A stretch of DNA of 64,000 bases from Chromatiaceae bacterium (GCA_013426805.1 JACDZG010000010.1:1-64000); one strand, 5' to 3'. Positions 1 through 9,533 are shown, numbered from the stretch's first letter. Numbers and translations: made by a program. The notes: a model not told the origin generated them from the letters alone.

Positions 1-82
1 GCATCGCTGCGGATATGTTCTACTATTATTTTGGGGGAAGCGGGCGCAATCGACCCGCCATTTTAACTTATGGAGTGAAATC

Positions 83-1066
83 ATGTCTGCCGTTCGCCCA
101 CTGCGTTTCCTCGTCCTGCTGTTCGCGTCTTTCCTGTCGGCCATGACAAGCGCCGGTTCCCCGGCCACCATGAATTCGGCGGTGCCCCTGCCGGCCTCCC
201 TGTCCGGCTTGTTTCCGGTGGTCCGGGTGCAGTCAGTGACGCTGCCGCGCGGCGACCTGGCTGATGTCTATGCACTCGATATCCCGCCGCGCTTGCGCCA
301 CCGCTTCACCGATGCCTTGCCGTTGGTCGCCGTCTTACAGGGCGCCTTAGTCGACAAGTCGCACTATCAGCGGCTCGGCCGCCTGCTCGCCATGCAGGGG
401 TTCGTCGTCGTGATCCCCAACCATCTGCGCACCCTGCCGGGTTTCCCGGTCGCGGTCGCCCTCACCGATGTCAATGTGGTGACCGACGTGCTCACGGCGA
501 TCAGCGCCGCGGACGGTGATCGCACCTCGCCCCTGTACAAGATTGTCGATACCAATCATATGGGCCTGGTTGGACATTCGTTGGGCGGCTCCGTTGGCCT
601 CTATGCTGTCGCCGGGCTCTGTGTGCCGACGATCTGCGACGGAACCTATCAGCGGCCGGCCAGCCTGCAGGCCGCCGCCTTCTATGGGACCAACCTCGCG
701 GACAACAATGGTAACGTCACTGACCTGGACACCTCGGGCATCGCGGTCGCCCTGGTTCAGGGCAGCCGCGACGGCGTGGCAGTACCCGCGGAGGCGGACC
801 TCACCTACCCGACCCTGGAATTCCCACGCGCGCTGATCACCATTGAAGGGGCGAATCACTTCGCCATCTGCGACGAGGATAACCCCGTCGGCGCCAACCC
901 AGACCCCAACGCACCGACGTTGGACCAGGACCTTGCCACCGCGTATGTCGCACGCTGGACCGGACTGTGGCTACGCATGCAGTTAAAGGACGATCCGCTC
1001 GCGCGGCAATGGATCGACCGGATCGGTGGGTCGCTCGATGGGGTGGTGCAGGTGTTCAAGAACTGA
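83..1066 (+). CDS. Secreted alpha/beta hydrolase (lipase/chlorophyllase/PET-hydrolase-like)
   Basis: Predicted exported serine hydrolase of 327 aa; the natural substrate cannot be named. Residues 1-25 look like a signal peptide (basic start, hydrophobic run, then AGS). The nucleophile elbow GHSLGG is at residues 164-169 (Ser166). Asp230 in GSRDG and His259 in EGANHF are good candidates for the rest of the triad, in the order and spacing expected of an alpha/beta hydrolase. The start is preceded by GGAG (bases 72-75). The length suits the dienelactone-hydrolase/chlorophyllase-like group. It stands alone: the next functional gene is on the other strand, and an intron remnant lies between them. 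The fold and catalytic class are well supported; esterase versus lipase is inference. Confidence 0.85.
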   Translation: MSAVRPLRFLVLLFASFLSAMTSAGSPATMNSAVPLPASLSGLFPVVRVQSVTLPRGDLADVYALDIPPRLRHRFTDALPLVAVLQGALVDKSHYQRLGRLLAMQGFVVVIPNHLRTLPGFPVAVALTDVNVVTDVLTAISAADGDRTSPLYKIVDTNHMGLVGHSLGGSVGLYAVAGLCVPTICDGTYQRPASLQAAAFYGTNLADNNGNVTDLDTSGIAVALVQGSRDGVAVPAEADLTYPTLEFPRALITIEGANHFAICDEDNPVGANPDPNAPTLDQDLATAYVARWTGLWLRMQLKDDPLARQWIDRIGGSLDGVVQVFKN

Positions 1067-1082
1067 GCGAATCAGCACTTGG

Positions 1083-1301
1083 TTGACGACGACATGACGC
1101 GCCATGAACCAGGCGCCCCGCCGAGAACCGGCAATCCCGAGAGCGCATCCGCGCACCCCGCAGGCGCGCCAGCGCCTTGCGCCGTCCGTGGCGGTTATTG
1201 CCGATGTAGCCGGAAGCACTTGCGCATGTGCCGTCTGATCCAGCCGGAGAGCGCATGGACCTCGCGGCGCCAGTTGGCATCGCCGTAGTAGCTCCACCAT
1301 C
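1083..1301 (-). pseudogene. Group II intron reverse transcriptase/maturase, C-terminal remnant
   Basis: Read on the minus strand, three consecutive frames give pieces of the C-terminal region of LtrA-type intron proteins: WSYYGDANWRREVHALSGW followed by IRRHMRKCF, a stop, then NNRHGRRKALARL in the next frame, then GVRGCALGIAGSRRGAW and FMARHVVVNQVL in a third. Family members carry these blocks in one frame, with W-I-R-R, G-R-R and A-G-S-x-x-G-x-W in this order. Two frameshifts and the missing polymerase domain mark it as dead. I saw no intron RNA domain V/VI. Confidence 0.6.
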
Positions 1302-1308
1302 CTATCGG

Positions 1309-1683
1309 TCAGCGCCGGGCCGCACCGAACCGCTCACTGAGGTAGGCAATGATACTGTTGGATTCGTATATGAATCGGGTAGTCCCAGGCTCGTCGATCC
1401 GCAGACAGGGTACCTGGACCTTGCCGCCACCGTCCCGGAGGGCGTCGTGGTGAACCGGGTCGCGCTTGGTATCCCTTAGCGCGATCGGGAGATCAAGGCG
1501 CGCGATGGCGCGTCTGGTCTTGATGCAGTAAGGACACAGAGAGGAATGGTAAAGAAACAAATGGCGGGTGGCTGCCGCGACCGCTGCTTGTTGCTCGGCC
1601 GAGCGCTGCATCGGCCGGCGGCGGGTTAGTCGTTCCGCCGACAAGACCAAGCGTTCCAAACCGTCACGTACTTTCATCCACAT
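1309..1683 (-). CDS. Small glutaredoxin/GST N-terminal-domain protein
   Basis: A 124-aa protein with one thioredoxin-fold domain. The redox motif C-P-Y-C sits in SSLCPYCIKTRRAI, and VPCLRI plus the YESNSIIAYL helix match the glutathione-binding part (cis-Pro strand and E-S pair) of glutaredoxins and GST N-terminal domains. The helical GST C-terminal domain is absent, so it is either a glutaredoxin-like thiol oxidoreductase or a half-GST. The first 30 or so residues are basic and unlike the family. The start is uncertain: ATG at 1683 or at 1677, neither with a convincing ribosome site; a longer frame upstream has no support. Role: cytoplasmic thiol-disulfide chemistry, inferred from the motif only. 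Confidence 0.7.
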   Translation of the reverse strand: MWMKVRDGLERLVLSAERLTRRRPMQRSAEQQAAVAAATRHLFLYHSSLCPYCIKTRRAIARLDLPIALRDTKRDPVHHDALRDGGGKVQVPCLRIDEPGTTRFIYESNSIIAYLSERFGAARR

Positions 1684-1808
1684 GCTATCGATACCGCAGG
1701 TTGGTTGCGTCATGCCGTGACCGAACGGTGCGCCGACACCCGGCCTGCCGCCGGGACCGTCCATCCGGACCGGTTGCCCAGACACCGGCAGGACGTGATT
1801 CCAGTCGC

Positions 1809-2078
1809 TCAGGCATCGTTCGGTTTGGGCGGAAACAGCGTCGCGAACGACTTGACGGTCAGCTCCGACAAAATCTTACCAGGGCAGATCCGCGTAATGA
1901 CAGCGAAGGTGAACGAGACCGGGGGAATAAACAGCACCCAATGCACCACACCGAACCCGGTCAGCCAGATGCCCGTCCACAGCATGGTGGCGGACACGGA
2001 AAAGAAGAGCCGCAGACCTGGACCCAACCGTTCGATGCCTTTGACATAATTGACGACCGCGCTGAAAAACTCTTTCAT
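1809..2078 (-). CDS. Small inner-membrane protein, DUF2892/YgaP-TM-like
   Basis: An 89-aa protein starting MKEFFSAVVNYVKGIERLG. The ATG at 2078 is chosen because GGAGA lies about 9 bases upstream. Two hydrophobic segments (about residues 22-42 and 45-65) are followed by a Cys-Pro (ITRICPG). This is the layout of DUF2892 proteins, the domain that also anchors the rhodanese YgaP: R-x-x-G, two helices, then a CP motif. No function is established for stand-alone copies. It is read in the same direction as the thioredoxin-fold gene, 125 bases downstream. Confidence 0.6.
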   Translation of the reverse strand: MKEFFSAVVNYVKGIERLGPGLRLFFSVSATMLWTGIWLTGFGVVHWVLFIPPVSFTFAVITRICPGKILSELTVKSFATLFPPKPNDA

Positions 2079-2350
2079 ATCAATGTCTCCAGTTAGATTA
2101 GTAATCATCCGGCCAGGACAGCGGCCGGACGGCACGCCCCGCTACCTGCATCCGACCGGATCGCCTGGATGCCGGCTGCAACTCCACGCCCAACGCCAGT
2201 TGCCGAAGCACGCCCGCCCGCCGGTCAGCACCCCGAACAGGGCCGATTACATGCAAGATTATCGGGGTGGGCCACCCCCACGCGCAATCCATCGTTCGCG
2301 TACGCAGACTCCGGGGAGGGGGTCTGAACTAAAACGCCCATTTTTCTCGA

Positions 2351-2497
2351 TTATTGGCGGAACCCCATCACCGATTTGATGATGCCAACGACCGGCTCGA
2401 CCGTTTGCTTGCGCAATCCGTAGGCTGCCCGGCCCTTGCGCGTCTTGAGTCGGTGCTGCCTACGCTGGACCGGGGTGCGCGGTCGATTGGGCGACAT
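2351..2497 (-). pseudogene. DDE transposase C-terminal remnant (IS1182/IS4-like)
   Basis: The minus strand reads HRLKTRKGRAAYGLRKQTVE then PVVGIIKSVMGFRQ and a stop at 2351-2353. R-K-x-T-V-E-P-V-x-G-I-I-K is the hallmark around the last catalytic Glu (here the E of TVEP) in IS1182/IS5-type transposases; intact proteins continue for tens of residues after GFRQ. Both ends are missing, no terminal inverted repeats flank it, and no catalytic Asp region is present. Confidence 0.75.
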
Positions 2498-2584
2498 TTG
2501 CTCATGGTCGGGAGTCGTCAGGGGTCGGGCCAGCAGTCTACCGCGTTGCCGGCCCGCTCGTAGCGGGAAAGTCCGACAGGCTGC

Positions 2585-2608
2585 TAGGGGCGACTTGATT
2601 CGCCCCTA
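2585..2608. repeat. Palindromic intergenic element TAGGGGCGA / TCGCCCCTA
   Basis: Perfect 9-bp arms (2585-2593 and 2600-2608) separated by 6 bases. It looks like a dispersed short palindrome of the REP/MITE kind; only one copy is in this window, so dispersal is inferred. Confidence 0.5.
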
Positions 2609-2802
2609 CATTCGCTCCTTCAGCACTAGGGATCTTGCAGGCATACGCAGTCGGGGTGTCTATTTCCGGGAATCGCTTAAGCTTTGGCATCGCGGTTTAC
2701 CTCTCTCGGATTGACCTATTCAAGCGTCGTGGTGCTGGTCGTACACCCTCCAGCGGTCACCTCGGGCATTGAGCGACTGGCCGCTGGAGCGGCCGGACGG
2801 CA

Positions 2803-2824
2803 TTCCCACGCGGGAGCGTGGGAA
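2803..2824. repeat. Palindromic intergenic element TTCCCACGC / GCGTGGGAA
   Basis: Perfect 9-bp arms (2803-2811 and 2816-2824) around GGGA. Sequences of the type TTCCCACGC...GCGTGGGAA are familiar to me as scattered intergenic repeats in gammaproteobacteria. It may form an RNA hairpin downstream of the hybrid kinase gene. Confidence 0.5.
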
Positions 2825-2868
2825 CGAGAAGACGAGAAGAGGGCGTCGGCAAGCCGGTCGATCACCGA

Positions 2869-5800
2869 TCACCCCGGCCGCTCCTGCCGCTGCAAAGCGC
2901 TCAAGGTCACCAGTGCCTGATCGTAATCGAAGACATTGATCTGACGCGCCAGGGTCTCGGCCGACTCCCCAAGCGTTGCGCGCAGGGCTGCCGCGGAGTC
3001 GCGCATCAGGTGGTTGGCGGCGATGTCGCCGACGCTCAGCAGATCCGTCAGGCGCTCGAACAGGGCGCTTAAGGCCGGGGGGTCGAGTGCCGTTGGCAGT
3101 GATGCCACCGCGGACGCCGGAACTTGTTCCAGGATCGCACGCGCCAGCGCCTGATAATCGACCTCGACCGCGGCGACGTGACCATCGTCCAACCACCGGC
3201 ACAGCGCCGCAAACAGGGTGCCCGGGTCGACCGGCTTGGCGACATGATCATCCATCCCGGCGTCCAGGCAGGCCTGGCGATCTTCCGCAAAAACATTGGC
3301 GGTCATGGCCAGGATGGGCGTGGCCGCCCGCCCCGGCAGCCGACGGATGGCGCGGGTCGCGCTCAGACCATCCATCACGGGCATCTGCACGTCCATCAGG
3401 ATCAGGTCATAGGCCGTGGCCGCCGCCATCGTGAGTGCCTCCCGGCCATCCGCGGCGGTATCCACCACCAGCCGGGTTGCCCGCAGGAGGTCCAGTGCGA
3501 CCTCCCGATTGATTACATTGTCCTCCACCAACAACACCCGCGCCCCGGCATGGCGGCGGCACAGTTCCCGCTCGGAATCCAGGCCGGCCGTACCCCGCAG
3601 CGGAACGCTGGCTGAAGACTGGCCCAGCCCCAGCCAGGCCGTGAACCAGAAGGTGCTGCCCTGTCCCGGCATGCTCTCGACCCCGGCCTCGCCCCCCATC
3701 AACTGTGCCAGGCGACGGGTGATGGCGAGCCCCAAACCGGTACCGCCATAGCGGCGCGTCGTGGAGGCATCCGCCTGTTCAAACGCCTCGAACAGGCGGA
3801 TGCGCTGCTCGGGGGCGATGCCGATCCCGGTATCCTGCACCTCGAAGCACACCAGGCAACCGCGCGGCGTCTCCTCCAGCAACCGAACACGCAGCCGGAC
3901 TTGGCCCCGCTCGGTGAACTTGACGGCGTTGGCCGCGTAATTGAGCAGCGCCTGACTCAGTCGCGTCGGATCGCCGCACAACGGCCGCGTCAGGGTTTCG
4001 CCCTCGCTGTCGGCGACCACGTCCAGCGTCAACCCCTTATCCCTGGCCTGCTCAGTCACCAGCGAACGCACGTGGTCGAGCACGGCGCCCAGGACAAACT
4101 CGGTGTGCTCCAATTCAAGGCGGCCCGCTTCGATCTTGGACAGATCGAGGATGTTGTTGAGGATCGCCAGCAGATGGCGGGCCGCGCCATCGATCCGGAT
4201 CAGTCGCTCGGCCTGGATCGGGGTGATCTCGGTGCGCTGCAGCAGGTGGGTGAGACCGACGATGGCGTTCATCGGTGTGCGGATCTCATGGCTCATGTTC
4301 GCCAGAAAGACACTCTTTGCCCGGTTGGCCGACTCCGCCCGGACGCGCGCCTCGGTGAGTTCCAGGGTGCGGCTGGCAACCAGGTCTTCCAGGTGGTGGC
4401 GATGGTTGTCGAGTTCGGCGGCCAGGCGCTGTTTCTCACTGATGTCCTCCTTGACGGCGACATAGTGGGTGATGGTGCCATCGGGCTGACGCAGCGGGGT
4501 GATGATGGCGTGCTCGGCGTATTCGCTGCCGTCGCGACGCCGGTTGATGAACTCGCCCTGCCAGGCCCGACCATGGGCCAGCGCGCCCCACAGCGCCCTA
4601 TAGGTTGCCGCCGGGGTCTTGCCCGACTGGAGCACGCGCGGGTTCTGCCCGGTGGCCTCGGTCCGACTGTATCCGGTAGCGCGCACGAAAGCGTCGTTGA
4701 CGTACTCGATCTGCCCCGCAAGATCGGTGATGACGATACTCTCCGGACTTTGCTCGACGGCCTGAGCCAACTTGCGCAGTTGCGCGTCGGCGCGCCGCTG
4801 ACGCGTGATGCGCCAGACCTCGTTGGCGAGCAGTTGGGCCGTTTCGACATCCAGGTCCGTATAGGGCTCGGCCTTGTTGCCGACCCCGGCGATCATCCGC
4901 ACCAGACCGCCCTCGAGCACCGGCACACTGATCAGACGGGTCAGCGCGGCGTGTCCGGCAGGCAGGCCGCGGCGCTCGATCTGTTCCTGAGGTGCGCCGA
5001 GATAGTCATTGAAGACGACCGGCACGCGTCGCCGCACGGCGTCAGCCCAGATGCCGGCTTGCCGGACCGGATAGTGGCGGTCGAAACCGGCCTGGCAATA
5101 CCGCTCCAGGGTCGCGCGTGACCAGGTCACGAGTTCGATCTCCTGCTGATCGTCGTTGACGAAATGGATGAAGCCGATGGGGCTGCGGGTGAGTCCCTCG
5201 GCCAACTCGAGCCCGAACTGCATGAAGGCCCGCTCGTCCAGACGTTCGACCGCCCGCGGGAGTTCCAGCAGGGCCTCGGCGCGACGCGCCTGCAAGGCCA
5301 GATCCTCCTCGGCCCGCCGCGACTGGGTCACGTCGAGCATCACCCCTTGCAGGTGACGCGGTTGACCCGCCTCGTCACACACGAGTTGCGCCGCATCATG
5401 ATAGTGCCGCCACTGCCCGTCGCGGGTCGCCAGACGGTAATCCATTTCGAGGACGGCGCCGCTCGCATGCGCACCCTGCACCAGGTCGTCCAGCGCGCTC
5501 AGGACGCGCTGCCGGTCGTCCGGATGGATCAGCCGCGCCCAGCGCTCCGGATCCTGGATCAGGTCCTCCGGGGTATAGCCCAGGTCGTTGATCCGCGGAC
5601 TCACATAGAGTATCGGACACCGCGGGTCGAGCGAGGTGCGATAGAGAATCGCCGGCAACTGTTCAGTCAGCATGCGGGCGCGCCCCTCGCTCTCACGCAG
5701 GGTCTCCGCCGTGCGCTGTTGGTCTTCCAAGAGACTCAGCAGCGCCCGGCTCGCCTGGTCGGACACCGCCAACAGGCGCGTGGTCTCGGCCTGGGCGGCC

Positions 5801-6792
5801 CATAACTGTTCCTCGGCCAGCCGATGGTCCGTGATGTCCAGGACGCTGCCGAAGACGCGTGCCACCCGTCCGTGACGAAATTCAGCCTCGGCGCCGGCGC
5901 GGACCCAGCGCTGCCCCCCGGAGGAAGTGATGATCCGCAGTTCGAGGTCATAAGGTTCGCCTTGGGCGACCACCCGTACGAAAGCCGCGCGCAGGGGCGG
6001 ACGATCCGCGGGCACGAAACAAAGGATGACCTGCTCGGGGTCCCCGAGGTCCTGGTCTGGGGCGACGGCGAACACGCGCTGGACTTCGTCCGTCCACTGC
6101 AGCCGGCGGGTCGTCAGGTCATATTCCCACCCCGCGAGACCCACGCGTCCGCGGGTACTACGCAACAAGAGGCGATCCCTGCGCAGCGCGGCATCGGTCT
6201 GTTGGCGGCGCAACCGGCCGGCCAGCAAAACCGCCAGCAGCACGGTGGTCACGGGGTAAGTCAGGAGGATCGGCAGCGCGATACGTTGCACCACCGGCAG
6301 CCCCAGCAACACCAGCATCACGACCAACACGACGCCATGGACCACGACGCCGAACAGATAAAACTCGCGCAGCGACACGCGCTCCGGTGCCGGTCGGAAA
6401 TGCCCCCAGAGGATTCCGATGGTGCCGGAGGCCACAATCACGAGGACCCCGGTCGGGGCTCCGGCACCGCCCTGAATGAGTCGCAGCACGGCGGTCATGG
6501 CCATCGCGACCAGGGTGGGCAAGGGGCCAAAGAACAGCCCGGCGCTGCTTAGCAGCACCGAGCGGGAGTCAAACATCACGCCCGGACGCAACGTCCAGGG
6601 CGTGAGCATCAGCGCCAGCCCAATACACCCGATCACCAGCCCGATCACCAGCCCGATCACCAGCCGCATCGGCAGGGCGCCCCGAGCACCGCGGTCACCC
6701 CGATCGCGGCTCAGCAGGTCCAGCAGCAGCGCCAGTGACAACAGCAGCGCGGCGTTGTGAATCAGCGGAAGAAAGGGCAAACCAGTCAACAT
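2869..6792 (-). CDS. Hybrid sensor histidine kinase (5TM-LYT, PAS, GAF, PAS, HisKA, HATPase, REC)
   Basis: A 1307-aa membrane-bound hybrid kinase. Residues 1-200 hold about six hydrophobic helices of the LytS/5TM-LYT type ([15 protein letters not shown], then [10 protein letters not shown]). Then come PAS/PAC units, a GAF-like unit near 520-680 ([14 protein letters not shown]), a further PAS, a coiled coil, the H-box [13 protein letters not shown] (about 835), an ATPase domain ([19 protein letters not shown]) and a receiver domain (LILMDVQMP, phospho-Asp about 1133). The last 90 residues look like a decayed HPt: I see no clear phospho-His. The ATG overlaps the end of the PAS gene by 7 bases, so it is co-translated with it. 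The output partner is probably the HD-GYP regulator two genes upstream. The ligand is unknown. Confidence 0.9.
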   Translation of the reverse strand: MLTGLPFLPLIHNAALLLSLALLLDLLSRDRGDRGARGALPMRLVIGLVIGLVIGCIGLALMLTPWTLRPGVMFDSRSVLLSSAGLFFGPLPTLVAMAMTAVLRLIQGGAGAPTGVLVIVASGTIGILWGHFRPAPERVSLREFYLFGVVVHGVVLVVMLVLLGLPVVQRIALPILLTYPVTTVLLAVLLAGRLRRQQTDAALRRDRLLLRSTRGRVGLAGWEYDLTTRRLQWTDEVQRVFAVAPDQDLGDPEQVILCFVPADRPPLRAAFVRVVAQGEPYDLELRIITSSGGQRWVRAGAEAEFRHGRVARVFGSVLDITDHRLAEEQLWAAQAETTRLLAVSDQASRALLSLLEDQQRTAETLRESEGRARMLTEQLPAILYRTSLDPRCPILYVSPRINDLGYTPEDLIQDPERWARLIHPDDRQRVLSALDDLVQGAHASGAVLEMDYRLATRDGQWRHYHDAAQLVCDEAGQPRHLQGVMLDVTQSRRAEEDLALQARRAEALLELPRAVERLDERAFMQFGLELAEGLTRSPIGFIHFVNDDQQEIELVTWSRATLERYCQAGFDRHYPVRQAGIWADAVRRRVPVVFNDYLGAPQEQIERRGLPAGHAALTRLISVPVLEGGLVRMIAGVGNKAEPYTDLDVETAQLLANEVWRITRQRRADAQLRKLAQAVEQSPESIVITDLAGQIEYVNDAFVRATGYSRTEATGQNPRVLQSGKTPAATYRALWGALAHGRAWQGEFINRRRDGSEYAEHAIITPLRQPDGTITHYVAVKEDISEKQRLAAELDNHRHHLEDLVASRTLELTEARVRAESANRAKSVFLANMSHEIRTPMNAIVGLTHLLQRTEITPIQAERLIRIDGAARHLLAILNNILDLSKIEAGRLELEHTEFVLGAVLDHVRSLVTEQARDKGLTLDVVADSEGETLTRPLCGDPTRLSQALLNYAANAVKFTERGQVRLRVRLLEETPRGCLVCFEVQDTGIGIAPEQRIRLFEAFEQADASTTRRYGGTGLGLAITRRLAQLMGGEAGVESMPGQGSTFWFTAWLGLGQSSASVPLRGTAGLDSERELCRRHAGARVLLVEDNVINREVALDLLRATRLVVDTAADGREALTMAAATAYDLILMDVQMPVMDGLSATRAIRRLPGRAATPILAMTANVFAEDRQACLDAGMDDHVAKPVDPGTLFAALCRWLDDGHVAAVEVDYQALARAILEQVPASAVASLPTALDPPALSALFERLTDLLSVGDIAANHLMRDSAAALRATLGESAETLARQINVFDYDQALVTLSALQRQERPG
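6628..6663. repeat. 12-bp tandem repeat (3 copies) inside the kinase membrane domain
   Basis: Three perfect copies of CCCGATCACCAG, in phase with the codons, which give a G-L-V-I repeat in a transmembrane helix of the hybrid kinase ([14 protein letters not shown]). Copy-number change would lengthen the helix by 4 residues without a frameshift. Confidence 0.85.
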
Positions 6793-7616
6793 GGATCAGT
6801 CCGGATCGGCCCCGCCGGTCGTGCTGCGTAACGCGGTCCTTGCCCGGTCTGAGCCAACAGGCTATTGACCTCCTGCTTCAGTTCCAGGATACGGGCCTCA
6901 CGCCCCGGGACAAGCCGCTGCCAGCGACGCAACTCGTCGAGCTGGGTGCGGTTCGCTTCCTCCGCGCGCGCCCGCTCGGTGATGTCGCGGGCAATCCCGA
7001 AAAGCCCGGCCACCCGACCGGCGGCGTCGTACAGCGGCCCCTTGGTGGCCAGGAAGGTGATCGAACCTTGCGCAGTCGTCAGTTCTTCCTGGAAGGTGAC
7101 GATGCGGTCTTGTGCCATCACCGGTCGGTCGTTAGCTATGATCAAAGCCGCTTGTTCAGGCGGGAAGATGGCCTGGTCGTCACGACCCAGCGCCGCCTCG
7201 GGAGTGATCGCGCAGAAGCCTGCCGCCGCCCGGTTGAAGAGCAGATAGGTGCCCGCCAGGTCCTTGGCATAAATGGCATCGCTCGACGCATCGACAACCG
7301 CGTCGCCGTCGCGGCGCAGGTGACGCAGCAGCACGGGAGACGCACTCACGAGTTCCGCGTCCTGGCGGCGTTCGGTCAGCCAGCTTTCGATCTGACTCAC
7401 CTTGGGTAGGGCAATGGCACGCAATTGCTCCACGACCAGCAACTCATGGCCCCGCACGACGTTGCTGAACCCCGCCGCGCCGACCAGGATCAGGGCCGGC
7501 ACCAACAGCGCCAGAACCAGCGCGAGCACCAGGAGGGTCGACCCACGACGCCGCTGGTCAGCCGCCGCGCTCTGGTTTGACCAGCCACCAGTCGGCGCGT
7601 CTGAGGGACTGGCCAT
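6786..7616 (-). CDS. Membrane-anchored PAS-domain sensor protein
   Basis: A 276-aa protein with one strong transmembrane helix (about 28-50), a short periplasmic or linker part ([19 protein letters not shown]), then a PAS domain (about 108-225; [19 protein letters not shown], ending [14 protein letters not shown]) and a coiled coil. There is no kinase, GGDEF or HD domain, so it cannot signal alone. It lies 7 bases downstream of the HD-GYP gene and overlaps the hybrid kinase start by 7 bases; it may be a kinase front end split into its own gene, or an accessory sensor. GGAG sits 4 bases before the ATG. Confidence 0.75.
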   Translation of the reverse strand: MASPSDAPTGGWSNQSAAADQRRRGSTLLVLALVLALLVPALILVGAAGFSNVVRGHELLVVEQLRAIALPKVSQIESWLTERRQDAELVSASPVLLRHLRRDGDAVVDASSDAIYAKDLAGTYLLFNRAAAGFCAITPEAALGRDDQAIFPPEQAALIIANDRPVMAQDRIVTFQEELTTAQGSITFLATKGPLYDAAGRVAGLFGIARDITERARAEEANRTQLDELRRWQRLVPGREARILELKQEVNSLLAQTGQGPRYAARPAGPIRTDPC

Positions 7617-7623
7617 GCTCCAC

Positions 7624-8736
7624 TTAATCGACGTTCGTCATTGCCTTCAGATGCGTGTGGGCAATGCCGGCATAGTCGCTGAATCCCAGCAGGAAGGTAT
7701 CGACCACGGCGGGGTCGAAGTGGCTGCCGCGCTCGGTGGCGATCAAGTCGCGCGCCTCCGCCAGGGGAATGCCGGGCTTATAGACCCGCGGCGAAATGAG
7801 CGCGTCGAAGCAGTCGGCCAGACTCATGATGCGGGCGCAGATCGGGATCGCGGCGCCGGCCAGTCCGTCCGGATAGCCCATGCCGTCCCAGCGCTCATGG
7901 TGCCAGCGCGCAATGTCCCGCGCCACGGTGAGGAATGGCAGCGGATGATCCAGATCTTGCTGAGCCAGATCGATGGCATCCGCCCCAAGCCGGGTGTGCG
8001 TTTGCATGATCGCCCATTCCGCCGGCGTCAATGGCCCCGGCTTTTGCAGGATCGCGTCGGGGATGCCGACCTTGCCGATGTCATGCAGCGGCGCCGAACG
8101 GGTGAGGAGTTCGATGTAGCCGTGATGCAGGGTCGCGGCGAAACCCGGCCGGCGGCTCAGATGTGTGGCGAGCAGGCGCACGAACGCCTGGGTGCGCAGA
8201 ATATGGTTGCCGGTCTCCCGATCACGGATCTCCGCCAGGGTCGCCAGGGCGCGGATGGCGACCGTCTGGGTCAGCTCATTCTCCGCCATGCGCCGGGACA
8301 CCTCCGCCTCCAGATAGGCGTTCTGGTCTTTGAGCCAGTCGCGCGCCCGTTTGACCTCCAGTTGGGTGCGCACCCGCGCCAACACCAGACTGGGCCGGAT
8401 CGGCTTGGTGATGTAGTCGGCGGCGCCGGCGTCCAGGCCCCGCAGTTCCTCCTCCGGGCTGTCCATGGCCGTGATGAAGATCACCGGAATCGCCTGGGTG
8501 GCAGGGTCGGCGCGCAAGCGCTCCAGCACCTCGTACCCCCCTATGTCCGGCATCATCACGTCGAGCAGGATGAGGTCTGGGCTCGGCGTACCGAGCGCGA
8601 TGCGCAACGCCTTGGCCCCCGAATTGGCGACCAGGACCCGGTAAGTCGGATACAGCAAACCGCCGAGGACGGAGAGATTCTCCGCGGCGTCGTCGACGAT
8701 GAGAACGGTGGCAGTGGTCGGCAAGAGGCGCCTCAT
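7624..8736 (-). CDS. Response regulator with HD-GYP phosphodiesterase domain (RpfG-like)
   Basis: 370 aa. Receiver domain at 1-125: acidic pair D15-D16, phospho-acceptor D59 (LILLDVMMP), K111 (TKPI). A helical linker is followed by an HD-GYP domain: E174-TGNH-178, HD at 218-219 (LHDIGKVGIPD), H247, H279-H280, and GYP at 287-289 (WDGMGYPDGL). All signature metal-binding and GYP residues are present, so hydrolysis of cyclic di-GMP is likely. It is the first gene of a three-gene minus-strand operon with a PAS protein and a hybrid kinase; phosphotransfer from that kinase is inferred. Confidence 0.92.
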   Translation of the reverse strand: MRRLLPTTATVLIVDDAAENLSVLGGLLYPTYRVLVANSGAKALRIALGTPSPDLILLDVMMPDIGGYEVLERLRADPATQAIPVIFITAMDSPEEELRGLDAGAADYITKPIRPSLVLARVRTQLEVKRARDWLKDQNAYLEAEVSRRMAENELTQTVAIRALATLAEIRDRETGNHILRTQAFVRLLATHLSRRPGFAATLHHGYIELLTRSAPLHDIGKVGIPDAILQKPGPLTPAEWAIMQTHTRLGADAIDLAQQDLDHPLPFLTVARDIARWHHERWDGMGYPDGLAGAAIPICARIMSLADCFDALISPRVYKPGIPLAEARDLIATERGSHFDPAVVDTFLLGFSDYAGIAHTHLKAMTNVD

Positions 8737-8994
8737 CGCTTACGGGGGCCGCACTGCAGCCCCGGCTGGAGGCTGCATCGTCATTCGCGGATGCACGCGC
8801 CAAACACCAATGCGGGTCTGGCGCGGGATGGGGCCATCCGGAGCAGCTCCAGGCACCATCGATCACCACCCGGCGATCACCTAATCATAGCCGATTGCGC
8901 GTGTCGCCATGGCAACGCCTCGTGAATTGGGAAGAAGAGGTGCAATTGCGGGATCAGGGGCAGGGTGCTAAGGTCATCACGCGGCGACCTCCCC

Positions 8995-9150
8995 CGTTTC
9001 CACTTGTGGCAGCCGAAGTATTGGGACCGGCGTGCGCGCGACGAACGCCACGAGGCCGCGGTGGTCGATTACATCCACAACAACCCCGTCACAGCCGGTC
9101 TCGCCCCGACCCCCGAAGCCGTGTCCTTCAAACGTGCACCGGGCTGCGGG
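8995..9150 (+). pseudogene. REP-associated tyrosine (Y1/IS200-type) transposase, C-terminal remnant
   Basis: The plus strand encodes FHLWQPKYWDRRARDERHEA then AVVDYIHNNPVTAGL, the C-terminal block of RAYT/TnpA-REP transposases (W-Q-x-x-Y-x-D, then Y-I-x-x-N-P-V-x-A-G-L). The HUH motif and catalytic Tyr are upstream in intact proteins and are not found here. A long palindrome lies 45 bases further on, as expected for REP sequences near a RAYT gene. Confidence 0.7.
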
Positions 9151-9192
9151 CCTTGGTCATTAACCCGGCCACCGCGCGATCGGCACGGTCGT

Positions 9193-9252
9193 CGGTCCGC
9201 ACAGCGGACCCTACGGGTCACGGTGTTACCGTAGGGTCCGCTGTGCGGACCG
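9193..9252. repeat. 24-bp perfect inverted repeat (REP-like palindrome)
   Basis: The left arm 9193-9216 (CGGTCCGCACAGCGGACC then CTACGG) is fully complementary to 9229-9252, with a 12-base spacer. The arms themselves contain smaller palindromes (GGTCCGC...GCGGACC), so cruciform or nested hairpins are possible. It sits beside the RAYT remnant and joins directly to the truncated frame that follows, so it may mark a rearrangement point. Confidence 0.85.
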
Positions 9253-9519
9253 TCCGCGGCCGGCCGGAGCGATGATCAAGGCCGGGCTGCGAATCTCCAG
9301 GCAGCCGGCGAACGGCAGGATCTGGCCGACTTCCTCGGCGCCGCCCTGCCCCCCGGCGGCACTGAACAGATGCAGCGCCTGGCGCAGAGCATCGTCGATG
9401 TGCTACCGCCCGGCGACAAGGAGCGGGCGCTCTACGAGAACTTCCTGGTCGGCTCGCGCTCCCTGCCAGTGCCGACGCAGCCAGTCGAAACCGCTGACCC
9501 GCAGATGAAACTGTTCTGA
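9235..9519 (+). pseudogene. 5'-truncated gene of unknown function upstream of the DUF1016 gene
   Basis: An open frame with coding character but no start codon: it follows a TAG at 9232-9234 inside the palindrome and ends at TGA 9517-9519. The product would read AANLQAAGERQDLADFLG..., later LPPGDKERALYENFLVGS, ending PQMKLF. It ends 14 bases before the DUF1016 start, so it was probably the preceding gene of a restriction/defence-type operon, now cut by the palindrome. I do not recognise the family. Confidence 0.5.
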
Positions 9520-9533
9520 CCGGAGGATTGAAA

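Larger units (their letters stand above)
2498..2868. other. Gene-free stretch with two palindromic elements
   Basis: No reading frame here resembles a protein. The stretch holds two 9-bp-stem palindromes, described separately, and a smaller stem near 2780-2795. It lies between the transposase remnant and the 3' end of the hybrid kinase gene, so the stems could help end transcription of that gene, but no T-run follows. Confidence 0.5.

Noticed and set aside
40-66. Terminator of a gene left of the window (GCGGG...CCCGC then ATTTTAA)
   Set aside because: The stem is only 5 bp and the upstream gene is not in view.
2869-3200. Functional HPt domain at the C-terminus of the hybrid kinase
   Set aside because: The helices are there but the H-x-x-K-G phosphotransfer motif is not recognisable.
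6500-6792. Longer N-terminus or a separate gene for the LytS-like membrane part of the hybrid kinase
   Set aside because: One uninterrupted frame joins the membrane part to the PAS units, and the 7-base overlap with the PAS gene fits the ATG at 6792.
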